Shown here piece after piece: positions 23,640 to 34,637 of a stretch of DNA of 64,000 nucleotides. The position numbers were made by a program, and so were the translations under genes. The stretch covers positions 523,790,228-523,854,227 of the forward strand of contig CM022302.1 of the NCBI GenBank assembly GCA_011799875.1. Reading direction: 5' to 3'. Within the stretch, counting starts at the first letter, position 1; each line of letters opens with the position of its first letter. The stretch is from Thinopyrum elongatum. Taxonomy: Eukaryota > Streptophyta > Magnoliopsida > Poales > Poaceae. Under the pieces are notes generated by a model. It did not search any database and had not been told where the DNA came from. It saw nothing but the letters and a program-made list of their open reading frames with translations.

Positions 23640-25109
23640 TCATGCTCCGGGGTAGGTGAATTTCCTGCAGCTGAGCTTTAGCTCGCTGTCCGGCCTCCAC
23701 CACTGCATGAGGTCGTGCGTGCCGAATGTCGCGTTGGAGTTCTTCCACAGCCTCGCGGACGGCAAGAGGTGCGGCTGCTCCTTGCTGCTGCCGATGAGGG
23801 AGGAGAGCATGTCGCGATAGGAGAGCTTCATGGCTGCCCTGCCGACGCCGGCGATGCGGTCCTCCACCTTCTGCCGCTGCTCGAAGTAGTCGATGAAGCC
23901 CTGGCAAATGATGTCCCCCTCGTTCACGTACAGCTCCGGCACCCACGGCGAGAGGCGCTGGAACAGTTTCTCCATGCGGGTGCAGTAGGACCTCATGACC
24001 GTGGCCCCGAGCGCCGCCTTCACGAGGTAGCTCCCCGTGAACACGTCCTTCTTGGCCACTTCCGACGGGTTGAGGAGGTTGAAGGCCGGCATGGGCGACA
24101 CGTTGGGCGGGTTGAAGAGGAAGGTCTGCAGGTACGCCTGGTGCTGCTCCGCCATCTCCCGCCCCACCTCCAGCGCCAGCGACGCGCCCAGCGAGTGCCC
24201 CGCCAGCCACAACACGCACCGCTCCGTGCCCTTGCGGATGAGCATGTTGGCCACCGCCTGACGCGCCTTCTGGGTCCGTCTGCAGCATGGCAGGTCGCTG
24301 AGGAAGACCTTGATGTCGTTGTACAGGTCGTGGACCGACTTTGGGTGCCGAGGCATAGTGCCGCGCAGGGCGAAAACGTAGTTTGGGGCCGACGGGTGGC
24401 GCTGGCACCCCGCGGGGGGGCAGTACTCGAATACGGCGCCGAAGATGAACTCGTCCGCGTTCTCGGTGCCGCACTTGAGCAGATCCCGCAGCTCGAAGTG
24501 GAAGCTCTGCCACCACGGCGGCGCCAACCCCATGTCATACACCCTGCACTTTGGCCGGTCCTCCTCCATGATGTAAGTAGCTTTCACAAGGCAAGCGGCG
24601 ATGCAACGCCGGTGCTCCTCGTTGCTCCTGAAACCAAAATTCATTCACCGTTTGTTAAACGACAATTCATTCATTCATTCATGCATGCAAAATATATACT
24701 TACTTCTTTTGTAACGACGAATCCAATTATATAAGATTTTTTATTGTGGTTCTAAGTATAATCTTATAATGAAATAATTTCGTTTGACCTACTTGAATCA
24801 TGTGTCACTCTAAAAGACCACCCTACGTACAGTCGACTATTTTGAAACCTTGCTTCTCCATGTTACAAAACGGACAAATTTCAGCTCCCAGCTTTGCACT
24901 TGGTTCATCCATATGGCCACAATATATTAGTATTATGATACGTACCAGTCAACGGATTGAGTTATGTGTTTGGGACCGCTGATGCAGAAGCAGTCACGGC
25001 CATGAGGTCCAGCATGTGGTGAGTTAAAGGAGGTACCGCCTGCGTAGTACTGCATTATGCTCTGCTCCTCCACCGAGGGACGAGCCCTAGGAGGCACATA
25101 TATATACAT
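23640..25109 (-). CDS. Alpha/beta hydrolase, class-3-lipase-like (At4g10955 type)
   Basis: Two exons, 25109-24946 and 24627-23640, join across a GT-AG intron (donor GTACGT, acceptor TTTCAG) to give 383 residues with no internal stop. The first exon reads FCISGPKHITQSVDW at the junction, followed by SNEEHRRCIAACLV. The nucleophile elbow is GHSLGAS with serine near residue 200. Likely partners are aspartate near 293 (NEGDII) and histidine near 359 (FGTHDLM), which gives a full Ser-Asp-His triad. The family hydrolyses acyl esters; the true substrate is unknown. The start ATG at 25109 is the first in frame after an upstream stop. An in-frame ATG at 25055 is the alternative. No clear signal peptide is visible. 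This is the only gene here that looks intact, and it lies between repeats on both sides. Confidence 0.88.
24628..24945 (-). other. Intron of the hydrolase gene
   Basis: 318-bp AT-rich intron between the two coding exons, with consensus ends. It contains 'cattcattcattcatgcatgc' near the acceptor. No insertion is seen inside. Confidence 0.8.
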
Positions 25110-25189
25110 GGCAACCTGCAGATTTTAGGATTACCACGCATCTTTAGAAGCGCAATAAAAGCATGCACTAGGAATCCAATAATAATTCA

Positions 25190-25740
25190 TCCAAGAATCA
25201 TGACCCATGAAAAAGAAAGAGAATAAAAATAAAGAGACTCCACTCCACATACGTATCCGTGAGAATATATGCGGATGAGGATCGATCACTATCATGCACC
25301 GGGCAATGCTAGACTTACGTAAGGTATCTACGTAGGCTTACGTAGAAGCCAATGTGGACGATTAGGATTGGTGTTTAGGAGAGGGAGAGGCCCACCCCCC
25401 TGAAAATCAGGGGGGCATGTTTAGATTTGTTTGGGAGGTTTTGTACAGTAATGCTACATCAACGGAGACTTAATACGGAGTTTTACGGACTAGTTGGCGT
25501 GGACGAGTAGAATTGCAAATCGGGAGTAGGAAGGGCCCGCAGGGGGGCAGAGAGATTAGTTAGAAGGATGCCCTGTAAAACGTCTGTAATCGTCCGTGCG
25601 TCTAGCATTTTCGGGTTTTGTAAGCATACGTAGGCCCTTCGTAAGTGTAGCATTATCCATGAATCATGACCCTGAGAAAAAGAGAGAGGAGAATACGAAT
25701 AAATTGGCTGCGCTCGACGTCCATATCCATTAGGACAATG
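25190..25740. repeat. Direct repeat of about 75 bp flanking the MITE
   Basis: 'gaatcatgaccc' followed by an AG-rich tract and 'gaataaa' occurs at about 25193-25265 and again at 25660-25737, with the MITE between. The second copy is diverged. It may be a local duplication in the promoter region of the hydrolase gene. Confidence 0.6.
25301..25658. mobile_element. MITE upstream of the hydrolase gene
   Basis: Ends GGGCAATGCTAGACTTACG and (inverse) GGATAATGCTACACTTACG form imperfect terminal inverted repeats around 358 bp of non-coding DNA. No clear target duplication was found, so the superfamily is open. It starts 192 bp upstream of the hydrolase start codon. Confidence 0.65.
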
Positions 25741-26379
25741 ATTAATGGCAAGGGATTTTTTTTAATTTTCATACCAATACAGAGATTTTCCTGCCAATAG
25801 TTGTTCGCACATATATAAGGACAATAATATAAGGTACTCCTATTACCCTGCAGATATGTATTATATCTCTATCTCTATCTCTACTTACTTAAAAAAAATT
25901 TAGGTTTCCATTTCACCTCTCTTTCGTCCAACCTTTCTTACATACATTTCACTCTTTTTTTACTCTTTGATTTTTTTCTTCCCAACTCTGATTTTTCTCC
26001 CATTCATTCTCCCTAAAATAGAATCAATTGTCTCATGTTTTATTATCATACCCAAGATAAAAACATATTTTATTTGGTAAGTCATTAAATTCTTACCAAA
26101 TAAGTGCATAACAATAAAATGGCAGGTAAATCATGGTTATTGGGAGTATCAATATCTCTACTCCTAATGGAGCAGTTGGTAGTCTCCGTTCCATGGTTTT
26201 TTTCGTCCCACCTCCCACCCTTCGCCTGGTTTATTTTCGTCTCTCCTCCCACCTCCCACTTCCCACCTTCCCTCAGGTAACGACCCCCTCGACAAAAAAA
26301 AACCCAACCAAAAGACGGAGCGATGCCTCAGGAGCGATGCCTCGAACGAAAAAAACCTACGAAAAAAAACTTACGGAAA

Positions 26380-28100
26380 AAAATAGACGACTCGCCAATC
26401 GTCACAAAACTACGGTCGACGCACGTCGTCTCTCTTATCTCCAACCCCTCCCTCTTCTCGCCCCAAACCCTAGAGGTCTGACGGCACCGATCTGGTGGCG
26501 CCTCCACCGCGGATGACCACGCGCCGGCAAGGCCCCCATCTGTCCCTCGCTTGATCCCCTCCGCCCGCTCCTCCGGTGTGTGCCACAGACGCCTCCGGCG
26601 GCGCTTGCGTCCTGGGGTCAGCCCCCTATCGCTCAGCCTCGTGTCTCCCGTCGTGGGCGCCGCCGCCAAGTCATGTGTGCCGTTCTGGGAGGCTTGACAA
26701 GCTGCTGATTAGAGGACACCAACCTGGCCTCAGAGGAGGCCCTCCTCGCCAAGTTCGTGTAGGAGTTGGTCGCCTGCGTGCGCGGCCACGCCGCCGCCGT
26801 CGCCGTCCCCTACTACGAGTCTCTCTCGTTGCAAGCTGCAGAGCCCGTTCCCATCTCCCCTGAGGCAAGGTACAATTTTTTGCTATGTTCTTAAACCATT
26901 CTTCTTTTCATGTACTAATGTATGTCCTGCTAGGAGTAGTACCAACAGTAGTCTTCTTTCTCTGTACTCCAAAATCTGAAAGAGGATGCCAATTATGTGA
27001 TCGGAAAGATACGACCTATAAAAAGAAAAGTCACCAGTAATCGTCACTCCAAGGTATTCAAGTAGGGAAGCATGTGTTTGTTGAGATATGCAAGGTCATG
27101 CTTCCTGCATTTTGTGTGGATGTTGGCAACGCACAAGCATCTTATCTTGCTCTTTTATACCAATTTTTGGTATTTTACCTTTTTAACTGACATAACCACA
27201 CTATATTTGTTGGCATGGAATAGACATTGTAGATCCAGTGGGAGAATATCATAGCTGCGCTAAGTAAATGTACTATTGTTTAGAATGATAGTCTCGCTAA
27301 AATTTTGAAGTTAAAATGGTTTGCCTTACTAATTGTACGTTTTTCATTTTTTGTTGTTGTTCAATTTGCTCTCTGCCATATTATACTATTTTTGAGAGTT
27401 CATGTAATCATTCTGAATTTTTTTTCATGTTGCTCAACTCCTTTTCTCTATGCTCTATCAGGCTGCAACATCCTAAGTTTCTATTTTCTATCTGGGCTAC
27501 ACAGCCAGTAGTAGGATGCTCATTAGGCAACCCAAGGTGTGTACGCCCCTACTTCCCCAAGGTACTCAAGCCTCATCATACCTGGGGTGACCACAAGGTA
27601 TGCTTGCCGCCAATCTACTTCAGCCACTGGACAACAGTTCCTCCTTAATTTGCTCCATATATGTGTTGCAGTACCAATGAATTTTCCATTCAACTTTCTA
27701 AAGATTTTTGTTCACAGATGTGTGCTTCTGTGAGGCATGTAGCACCACTTCTCCCGACTACTATCATTAGTGAAAGATCTCATGACACGGTATGTGGTTA
27801 ATGTTTTCTGTACCTTGTGATATTTGACTTTCTGAAACTAACCAAATTGTACTAAAGATAGGCGTCATGGTCTCATGGAATGGACATCACGGGGCTTATT
27901 AGGAACTCTGAGTTCAACGGGCACCATGCCGAATGTGTTAGATCCACTGTTTCAGAGGTGAAGCAACTTTCGGTATTTTGTTACAGCACAATCTGTTCTT
28001 CTATTTCTTAATCTTGGTTGTTCACTTGCTTTCATTCACAGGGTAAAGAGGTCGATCTCTTCCAACACACAATTGCTGAGGTATGTATCAATGTCTAAAG
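26380..28100 (+). pseudogene. Possible captured gene fragments inside Helitron B
   Basis: A GC-rich stretch (about 26500-26870) ending at a GT-like donor (26870) reads ...EEALLAKFV, a stop, then ELVACVRGHAAAVAVPYYE. Later short open pieces occur near 27480-27600 (GCSLGNPRCVRPYFPKVL), 27725-27790 and 27850-27970, each near possible splice signals. They do not make a continuous protein and no family was recognised. The pattern suits a Helitron that took up parts of a plant gene, but it may also be chance. Confidence 0.3.
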
Positions 28101-28221
28101 GTTAAAAAAGAACCTGGTTACACCATATGGTTTAGGTTGCTCACCTTGGTTGCTGACCATGTGTTCAAAAATCTTAGTGAGAGAGGACATTGATGGTGCG
28201 AGAATGGAACACAACAAGTTT

Positions 28222-28239
28222 TGTGTGTGTGTGTGTGTG
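28222..28239. repeat. (GT)n microsatellite
   Basis: Nine GT units inside Helitron B. Confidence 0.9.
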
Positions 28240-28499
28240 CATTACCGAAACGTCGCACGCCATGTGAGTCTACATCTAACTTCCTTTCAGTTTTCTATTG
28301 GAAATATTTCTTTAGAAAATTTCTGTTGGACACTTATCTTCTCTTTGTTTATCATTTCGTAGGACTAAGAAAAAGTTCATCTGTGTGTAACTACCAGGTT
28401 CTCGAAGTCCGCCCTCTCATTGATTAGAACAGGGTGAAAGTTGTGGAATTTTTGCTGTAACCGCCTGGACTAAGATGACAGGGCTGACAAAGATGCATT

Positions 28500-31400
28500 C
28501 AAGGTAAGCCATGCCTCTGGTATGCTTGCTTAACATGTGAAATCCATAAGACAATTCTTTCGAGTTGCGACCTGCATTGTGGTGTCTCCGTTCATCAAGT
28601 TCTGAGCACCAGCTCCAGTGAAATTAGGTGTTCATCCAGCCATACTCCTAGGTGGCTTTCTTTGGCCTGTTTCTTATTGTATTTAGTGGTTATGCACAAG
28701 CCTCATCATCTGATATTTCTGCAGTACTTACTGAAAAAAATTTGAGGAAAAAGCTTTGATTGTTGTTGTAGTTGAAGATTCAGAGTTGCAAGGCAGGCAC
28801 AGTTAACAAGGATAAGAAACTATAGAAGATTTATCAAATCAGACATGGGCTTGGTTATGCACTGAATCATTGTGGGGGATCTGAGGTAATCCGACCATAC
28901 ACCCAAACTTAAATTTTACTTGCTTTTAAATGTTTATAGGAGGCAGATGATGTTTGATATGCTAGACTGAAGTACGCACCTTTTAAGAGTATATCACTAA
29001 TACTCCAGTCACCAATAAAAATGGAAGTGCCAAAAATTAGTTTGGAAGGAAACAAACTAAATAGTGAGTCCCAGCAAACCTACTGCCTAGATTACATGAG
29101 CTCATTTTAGCTCTAAGAGTTCTTTTTTATCTCTTTTACATTGCTAATCATGTGGGTGAATAGCAGTTAGAAATTGTTCTATATGCGGGAATTCTAATAG
29201 AACTGATGCTTGAAATGATAACAAGTTCTATAATATTTGTAAGCCGAGCACTGGAAAAGCTCACTCCTCACACCAGATCACCATCGCCGACGTATCTACT
29301 TTTTCGAAACAGGCAAGGTGGAGACATGTCATGGCAGAGGCGCGTGGTCGACAGGAGGAGCCGGAGAGGCATGATGGTGGACATATGGATGTTATCATGG
29401 CATTGACGCATTTCGCTCTACCAACACTGCGTACCAATGTGAGTGAATGTTATTGTGGCCTCAGATGCCCTGTCAAATTCTTACTTGACTTTTTGGTTTT
29501 GTATGCTCGGATGTATGTTTCGGTTCCTACATGGTTTTTCTCATGTGGAGTTGAACGCAGATTTGGTTGGTCCGATAGAAAATATTCATATGTTTCAGTG
29601 TCAAATCATATTGCATATAGAGTGATGCCATGTTCTTGTGCAAATTACTGCACACATATACATGGAGTTACCTGAAAAAGTCTCACACTTAGGCTCCTAC
29701 AAGTAACACCATCACTCGCTTGTAGAGTTTGCAAGACCTTGTATAATATACATAGTTCTATGGCGCATGGTATTTTTTAGTGAATTTGACCAAAACTTTG
29801 TTATTTTAAGCACATCTGTGCTTTCAGTTGTTCATTCAAATAAATTTCCCAGTAAGTTGATTTTCCAGCATGGTCATAACGTTGACATTAGAGCTTAGAA
29901 GATATTCAGTTGCTACCTTGATGGATTATTATGAATTGATTTCTAAAGCACAAAAACACAATAACAGTTGGGAGGGCTTCTTTGTATCCCTAGACCCCCA
30001 CCCACACCCGATCGCCATCTCCCTCTTTCCTCAGTATCATGACCTGATGCGATGTTGGCGGCGCAGTGGTCCGGAGCAGGCAAGCGGTGGCGACGACGGC
30101 TCTGCGATGGGTAAAAGTCGCTTGTCTTTGCGGCACCAGCAGTTCCACAACCTCATAATACCCGCGTGTTGATGACCTCCAGGACTCTCCGGCCTTCTCC
30201 CTCCAGGTACCTCTCCAAACCCTAACCTTCCCTCAGGTTCACAGTTTATTACTATATATACTACTATATTTAATTAGATGGTAACATAGAACTTGGAGTG
30301 TCTGATATGAGTTCTTATTCACTGCTAGGGATGCTAACTGGGTTCTCTCTGCCTCTCACAAGTACATGTAGGCTGAGTAACAAAAATAAAACCTATTTAT
30401 TCGTTCTTCTCCTGTACCTATGATTCATGTGCTTCAATATTAGGAAGTCATCATCTTCTAAAACATACTGTTACCTACTCAAACACATTTTATTCCTTTT
30501 AGTTTCCAACAAATTTTGTATAAAAGCTCGTGCACAATAGAAGCTACCTGCATTGGGTCGTGCTCATTTGCTCTGTCCATTTTTCCTAAGAAATTACTTT
30601 CCAGATTCCTACGCATTCAGAAATACGACTTAGTGTGCTATTACATTCCTCGGAATCGCACTCTATATTTTTTGTGGGAATTCATTGACACAGTTCCTTA
30701 CAAAAGTTGTACCTTCGACATGGACAAACTGCTCTATGTAATTCTATCATCCATTCTGATTTTGAGGCAATTATATCAGTAATCCTTTTTTGTTCTAGCA
30801 AGGTACCATATACATGTTATGAAATTCTCCTTTGCCTTCCAGTGGATGTTATCTTATTTCTCCAGTATAAGCAAATGAATAGTGTGATGAACTTACCTCT
30901 ATCCTTATTTCTCTTATTCATAGTGTGTTTTCCCCTTTTATAGATGTAATGATGATGAACTTAGACTTGTTGTAAGGAGAGCCATTCTATTTCCTTGAAC
31001 TTAACAAATCTCTATCCTTATTTCTCCAGAAAGCTTTTAGATGATACTCACACCATCTGATTCCTTGAAACATAGAAGTGTTCTTCACATCTGTTTTTTT
31101 AGGGAATTCTTCACATCTTTTAATTAATCATATTCTTTATATTCACAAGTATTATAAAGTTGCCTGAAATTGTTAGAATGGTTTTTGATGATATATTATG
31201 ATGCTGACAAGGAGGTTATTGGTGCTCATGAAAATAGCATTATGAAATAACCCTGCATATATTTGTTGGTCCTTAATTTGAGCCTCTCAACTCAACTGAA
31301 TTTGTTATTTGTACAATATTTACTGACTTTTAGCTCCTGTTTTGCAGGCTATCTGGAATGATTGCATGTCCCTGTTAGGTGGACTGGCTCAAAATGGAGA

Positions 31401-32760
31401 ATCATAATTGTATTAAGCATTTAAGCTCTTAGCAATTTAGAAGATCAATATCTTCGGGCTGCCTTGCAATATTTTGGAAACCTGTAGTTTTTAGGCACAT
31501 TTTATATTGTCTCACCGTGAAGGCTTATAATGCTACTGATGAGACTTGAAAGTTCTCAGTGTGCTAACGTCCACCCTCACATTTAGGTTTATTCACCCTT
31601 AAAATTCTATAATGAGAGCTGAAATGAATTTATTTTATTTGATTTTACCATGAAAGGACAAAGAAAGAGAAAAGGTGGTCCGGCCTGATGTGTCGTGCTG
31701 TCCGGACACGTCCTAACCCCATTCCCTCCCCACATATGGTCTAGGTTTGGGGGTTTGCGGATTGCCTGGACATATGATGACAATTTAGGGGATCTTATTA
31801 GGTGTTGTTTCTATCTCTACGTTCAGTTGCTAATAGAATAATGAACAATCAGTAAGACTAATCTTATAGATTTCTCTTCTCCTCAATTGGACCATGTATT
31901 TTTCAAGTTTTGTGCTAACACAAGAAAAAATATAAACTTGTGACCACATATTCTCTAGGCAAGTTCTAGCCCTGTTATTCACAATTGATTCTGCTTGCGA
32001 TTCACCCTTAAAGTCCGAGTGTATGCCGAATTAGGCTTTCTCTCCGGTTGGTATTGGAATAGGAGGTTGCCTGCTTCCCTTTTATGTCAGAGTTCATACT
32101 ACAACACACATTCCCTTTTGAGTCTATGTGACTTCCTTTTAAGAGAATACACCAAATTTGAAGTTACACTAAAACAAAACATGAAGAAAATCATCGATGG
32201 ATTATCAAAATATTATAAAAATACAAACAAATGCCAACACATTTTTAAACAATACATGCCATCAAAGATTTCTATATCTACATCTCCCAAGATAGGTAGC
32301 ATGTGTTTAGAAGATGTGCTTTGTTGTAGTAGTACCAAAATGGTGAATTGTATGGTTTCAAGTGCCTAATTTCATATGTAATAGTTTGCCAGGCAATTGC
32401 ATATTGCAATCAAGTTTCTGGTTGTAACATCTTGTATCATTTGCTTAAAGGGAACACAATCCTCCATGTTGTCTTTAATTAATGGATAATAACAATGCCC
32501 ATGCTTTCATGAGAAGATCGATCTTATGCATAAATAAACAAAGGCATTCAGGTGTTATTATCAATTGTTATGCAGTGCACAATAAAGAGTTCAATGTTTT
32601 TGTACCATCTTATTTATTTGTGCATCAGATATGATAAGTCTTTCTATTTATATGATCGAATTATAATTTTTACCAAAGTATACATTGCAAGTGAAATGGA
32701 TTTCAATTATTTTTTTGTCTGTGTTACTGGTTATCTTTTCTATCCATGTAAAATTTGACA
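28500..32760. other. Helitron B interior without recognised genes
   Basis: AT-rich, intron-like sequence. Short GC-rich pieces near 29260-29420 and 30000-30200 (for example 'gatgttggcggcgcagtggtccgg') look like further exon scraps. No conserved protein domain or RNA gene was seen. Confidence 0.4.
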
Positions 32761-32860
32761 TGCAAGCAGTACAAATTTTAAAAAGCTTGTGGCAACGCAT
32801 GGACAGTCTACTAGTAATAATAGATGTGCAGTCACGGGCTAATCTACTAGAATGTTTATG

Positions 32861-34111
32861 GGGGGTGATGGGCGCCGGCCCAACAATTGGGCCGGTCGAG
32901 CCCCAGCCGCCCGATACAGCGACTAAGGCTGTCAGATCTGAACCCCACTTCGTCCTCCTCGTAGTCGTTCCCCACACCCACCCTCCCCTCCCCTCTGGGA
33001 TAAAAATTGCAACGGCCTCGAGCTCCGCCGACACCTCACCATGCCTACGCGAGAAAAACGGAGCTTGAAGCTACACCGCGGCATCCTCGTCGTCGGTCGG
33101 CACCCTCGCCGGCCGTCCTCGTCGCCTGTTGCCATCTGCATCTCCTCGCCCCGGCTCCGCACATGCAGTAGCTGCATCCTCTGGTTGCAGCTCCGCGTAG
33201 CGATGGCTGTAACTCGGTGGCGTTGCAGCACCGTCATGCCGTCAACGGCCATGCCGGGTTGAAGCTTTTTTTCCATGGCCATTGAAGCTTTCTTTCAAGG
33301 TTGAAGCTTTTTCACAGACCGGTTGAAGCTTTTTCACACATCGGTTGAAGCTTTTTCCCGTGTCGCTCAAAGGTATTTTTCGCGGTTGAAGCTTTTATCC
33401 ATGATTTTTGCTACAAACGTCACGAGAAGAGCTACAACCAGTGGTTGTTTTTGCTACAACCAGGAAGACGACGAAGTGTGGCCGGCGACGACGGGTTGCA
33501 AATTTGTTGCAACCGGAATGGAGAAAGCTACCACCAGCGACCGAATTTGCTTCAACTGGCGTGCGGTGGTGCGACGAGCGGTGACATGGATGACCAAGGC
33601 GCCTAGGATTTGCTACCACCGGTGCGCTTTTTTGCTACCACCCCGGTGACCGCATGCTACGAGCGGTGCGGCGACGGGGAGCTTCTACCTCGACGATGGA
33701 CGTTGGAACCGGCGTGATCCATCATGCAGATGCTGCAAACGTTGCGGAAAACAGCTTCAACCTTGGTGGAAAAAGCTTCAACCGTCAGAAACATGAGATG
33801 CTTCCAGCAGGAGACGAATGGGACCTGCGAATGGGGGTGAGGGGGCATGCGCATGGCGGAGGGTGCCGTGGGTCGCGGCCGGAGACGCGTGTGCTGGTGG
33901 CGCGGGCGGGGACTGGTTCCTGGTGCCTGGTGGTGCAGGTGCCCATGGCGTCCGTGTTCGTGGGGAAGGAGATGAGGAAAAAAACGATTGGAAAAAGAGT
34001 GGTCCCGTTGGGTTTTTTAGGGGTGCTCCCATCGCACGATCGAGCGATCGCCAGGCCCGCGTGCATCCGGCGCAACGCTTCAGCCGGCGTGCCGGTAGTA
34101 AATGTTTCCCG
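32861..34111. mobile_element. Mutator-like element in Helitron A
   Basis: The exact 9-bp duplication ATGTTTATG flanks it (32852-32860 and 34112-34120), the usual size for Mutator-like insertions. Removing it joins 'ctagaatgtttatg' to 'ctcccgttgcaacgcac', as in the uninterrupted sister copy near 34530. The ends (GGGGGGTGATGGGCGCCGGC and inverse CGGGAAACATTTACTACCGGC) are only weakly inverted. The 1.25-kb interior has no transposase and contains a small tandem repeat of GGTTGAAGCTTTTTC. Confidence 0.72.
33258..33395. repeat. Tandem GGTTGAAGCTTTTTC repeats
   Basis: Five to six imperfect units of about 25 bp with the core 'ggttgaagctttttcaca', inside the Mutator-like element. Confidence 0.8.
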
Positions 34112-34211
34112 ATGTTTATGCTCCCGTTGCAACGCACAGGCAATTGTCTAAAGTTAAGAAAACGTGTGATACGAGAAATGATATATTGGTTTGTACTTCT
34201 GCCACCTCATA

Positions 34212-34564
34212 TCTTCTCTAGATACTTAAAATAAGCGTAAGGTTTCCATTTCACCTCTCTTTCGTCCAACATTCCTTACATACGTTTCACTCTTTTTTTT
34301 CCTCTTTGAATTTTTCCTCCCAACTCTGATTTTTCTCCCATCCATTCTCCCTAATAGAATCAATTGTTTCATGTTTTATTAGCTTACCCAAAATAAAAAT
34401 ATATTTTGTTTGGTAAGATATTAAATTCTTACCAAATAAGTGCTTAACACTAAAATGGCAGGTAAATCATGATGATTGCGCATATCAAAATAATAATAAT
34501 AGATGTGCAGTCACGGACTACTAGAATGTTTATACTCCCGTCGAACGCACATGCAATTATCTAA
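34212..34564 (+). mobile_element. Helitron C, short non-autonomous
   Basis: It starts near TCTCTAGATACTTAAAA and ends ...CCCGTCGAACGCACATGCAATTATCTAA with T (34565) following, as expected for a Helitron. The 353 bp match the three pieces of Helitron A in the same order ('aggtttccatttcacctctc', 'ggcaggtaaatcatg', 'agatgtgcagtcacgg', 'actagaatgtttat'). It is the uninterrupted relative that shows how A was built. The exact first base is uncertain by a few positions. Confidence 0.65.
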
Positions 34565-34637
34565 TGCTTTTTTAAAAGTGGATTAATCACCATAATCTGA
34601 AATTATCGGCTCTGTATCTGCATCCATTTATTATCGG

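Larger units (their letters stand above)
26155..32814 (+). mobile_element. Helitron B, 6.7 kb, nested in Helitron A
   Basis: It starts TCTCTACTCCTAATGG and ends ...TGGCAACGCATGGACAGTCTACTAG, and lies exactly between A (26154) and T (32815) of Helitron A, the standard Helitron target. Excising it restores 'tatcaata/taataatagatgtgcag', which matches the uninterrupted copy near 34478. No Rep/helicase is visible. The interior has a GC-rich segment near 26380-26870 (LASEEALLAKFV, RGHAAAVAVPYYESLSL) followed by intron-like AT-rich DNA with short exon-like pieces (for example 27850-27960, HGMDITGLIRNSEFNGHH). These could be captured gene fragments. The source gene was not recognised, and coding signs are weak because of stops. 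Confidence 0.6.
25878..34151 (+). mobile_element. Helitron A, host of nested insertions
   Basis: The 5' end reads TCTCTACTTACTTAAAA after an A (25877). The 3' end holds a degenerate hairpin (ctcccgttgcaacgcacagg) followed by CTAA at 34148-34151, in line with the TC...hairpin-CTRR structure of Helitrons. The base after the end is A and not the usual T. Its own sequence is in three pieces: 25878-26154, 32815-32860 and 34121-34151. The first two insertions are Helitron B and a Mutator-like element. The pieces line up in order with the short element at 34212-34564, which has no insertions, and this supports the reconstruction. No Rep/helicase ORF, so it is non-autonomous. Confidence 0.6.

Noticed and set aside
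23715..24734. 339-codon plus-strand ORF
   Set aside because: It is the antisense shadow of the hydrolase gene, GC-rich and without recognisable domains.
33654..34234. ORFs of 115-165 codons on both strands
   Set aside because: They lie in the Mutator-like element, overlap in opposite frames and give no recognisable protein.
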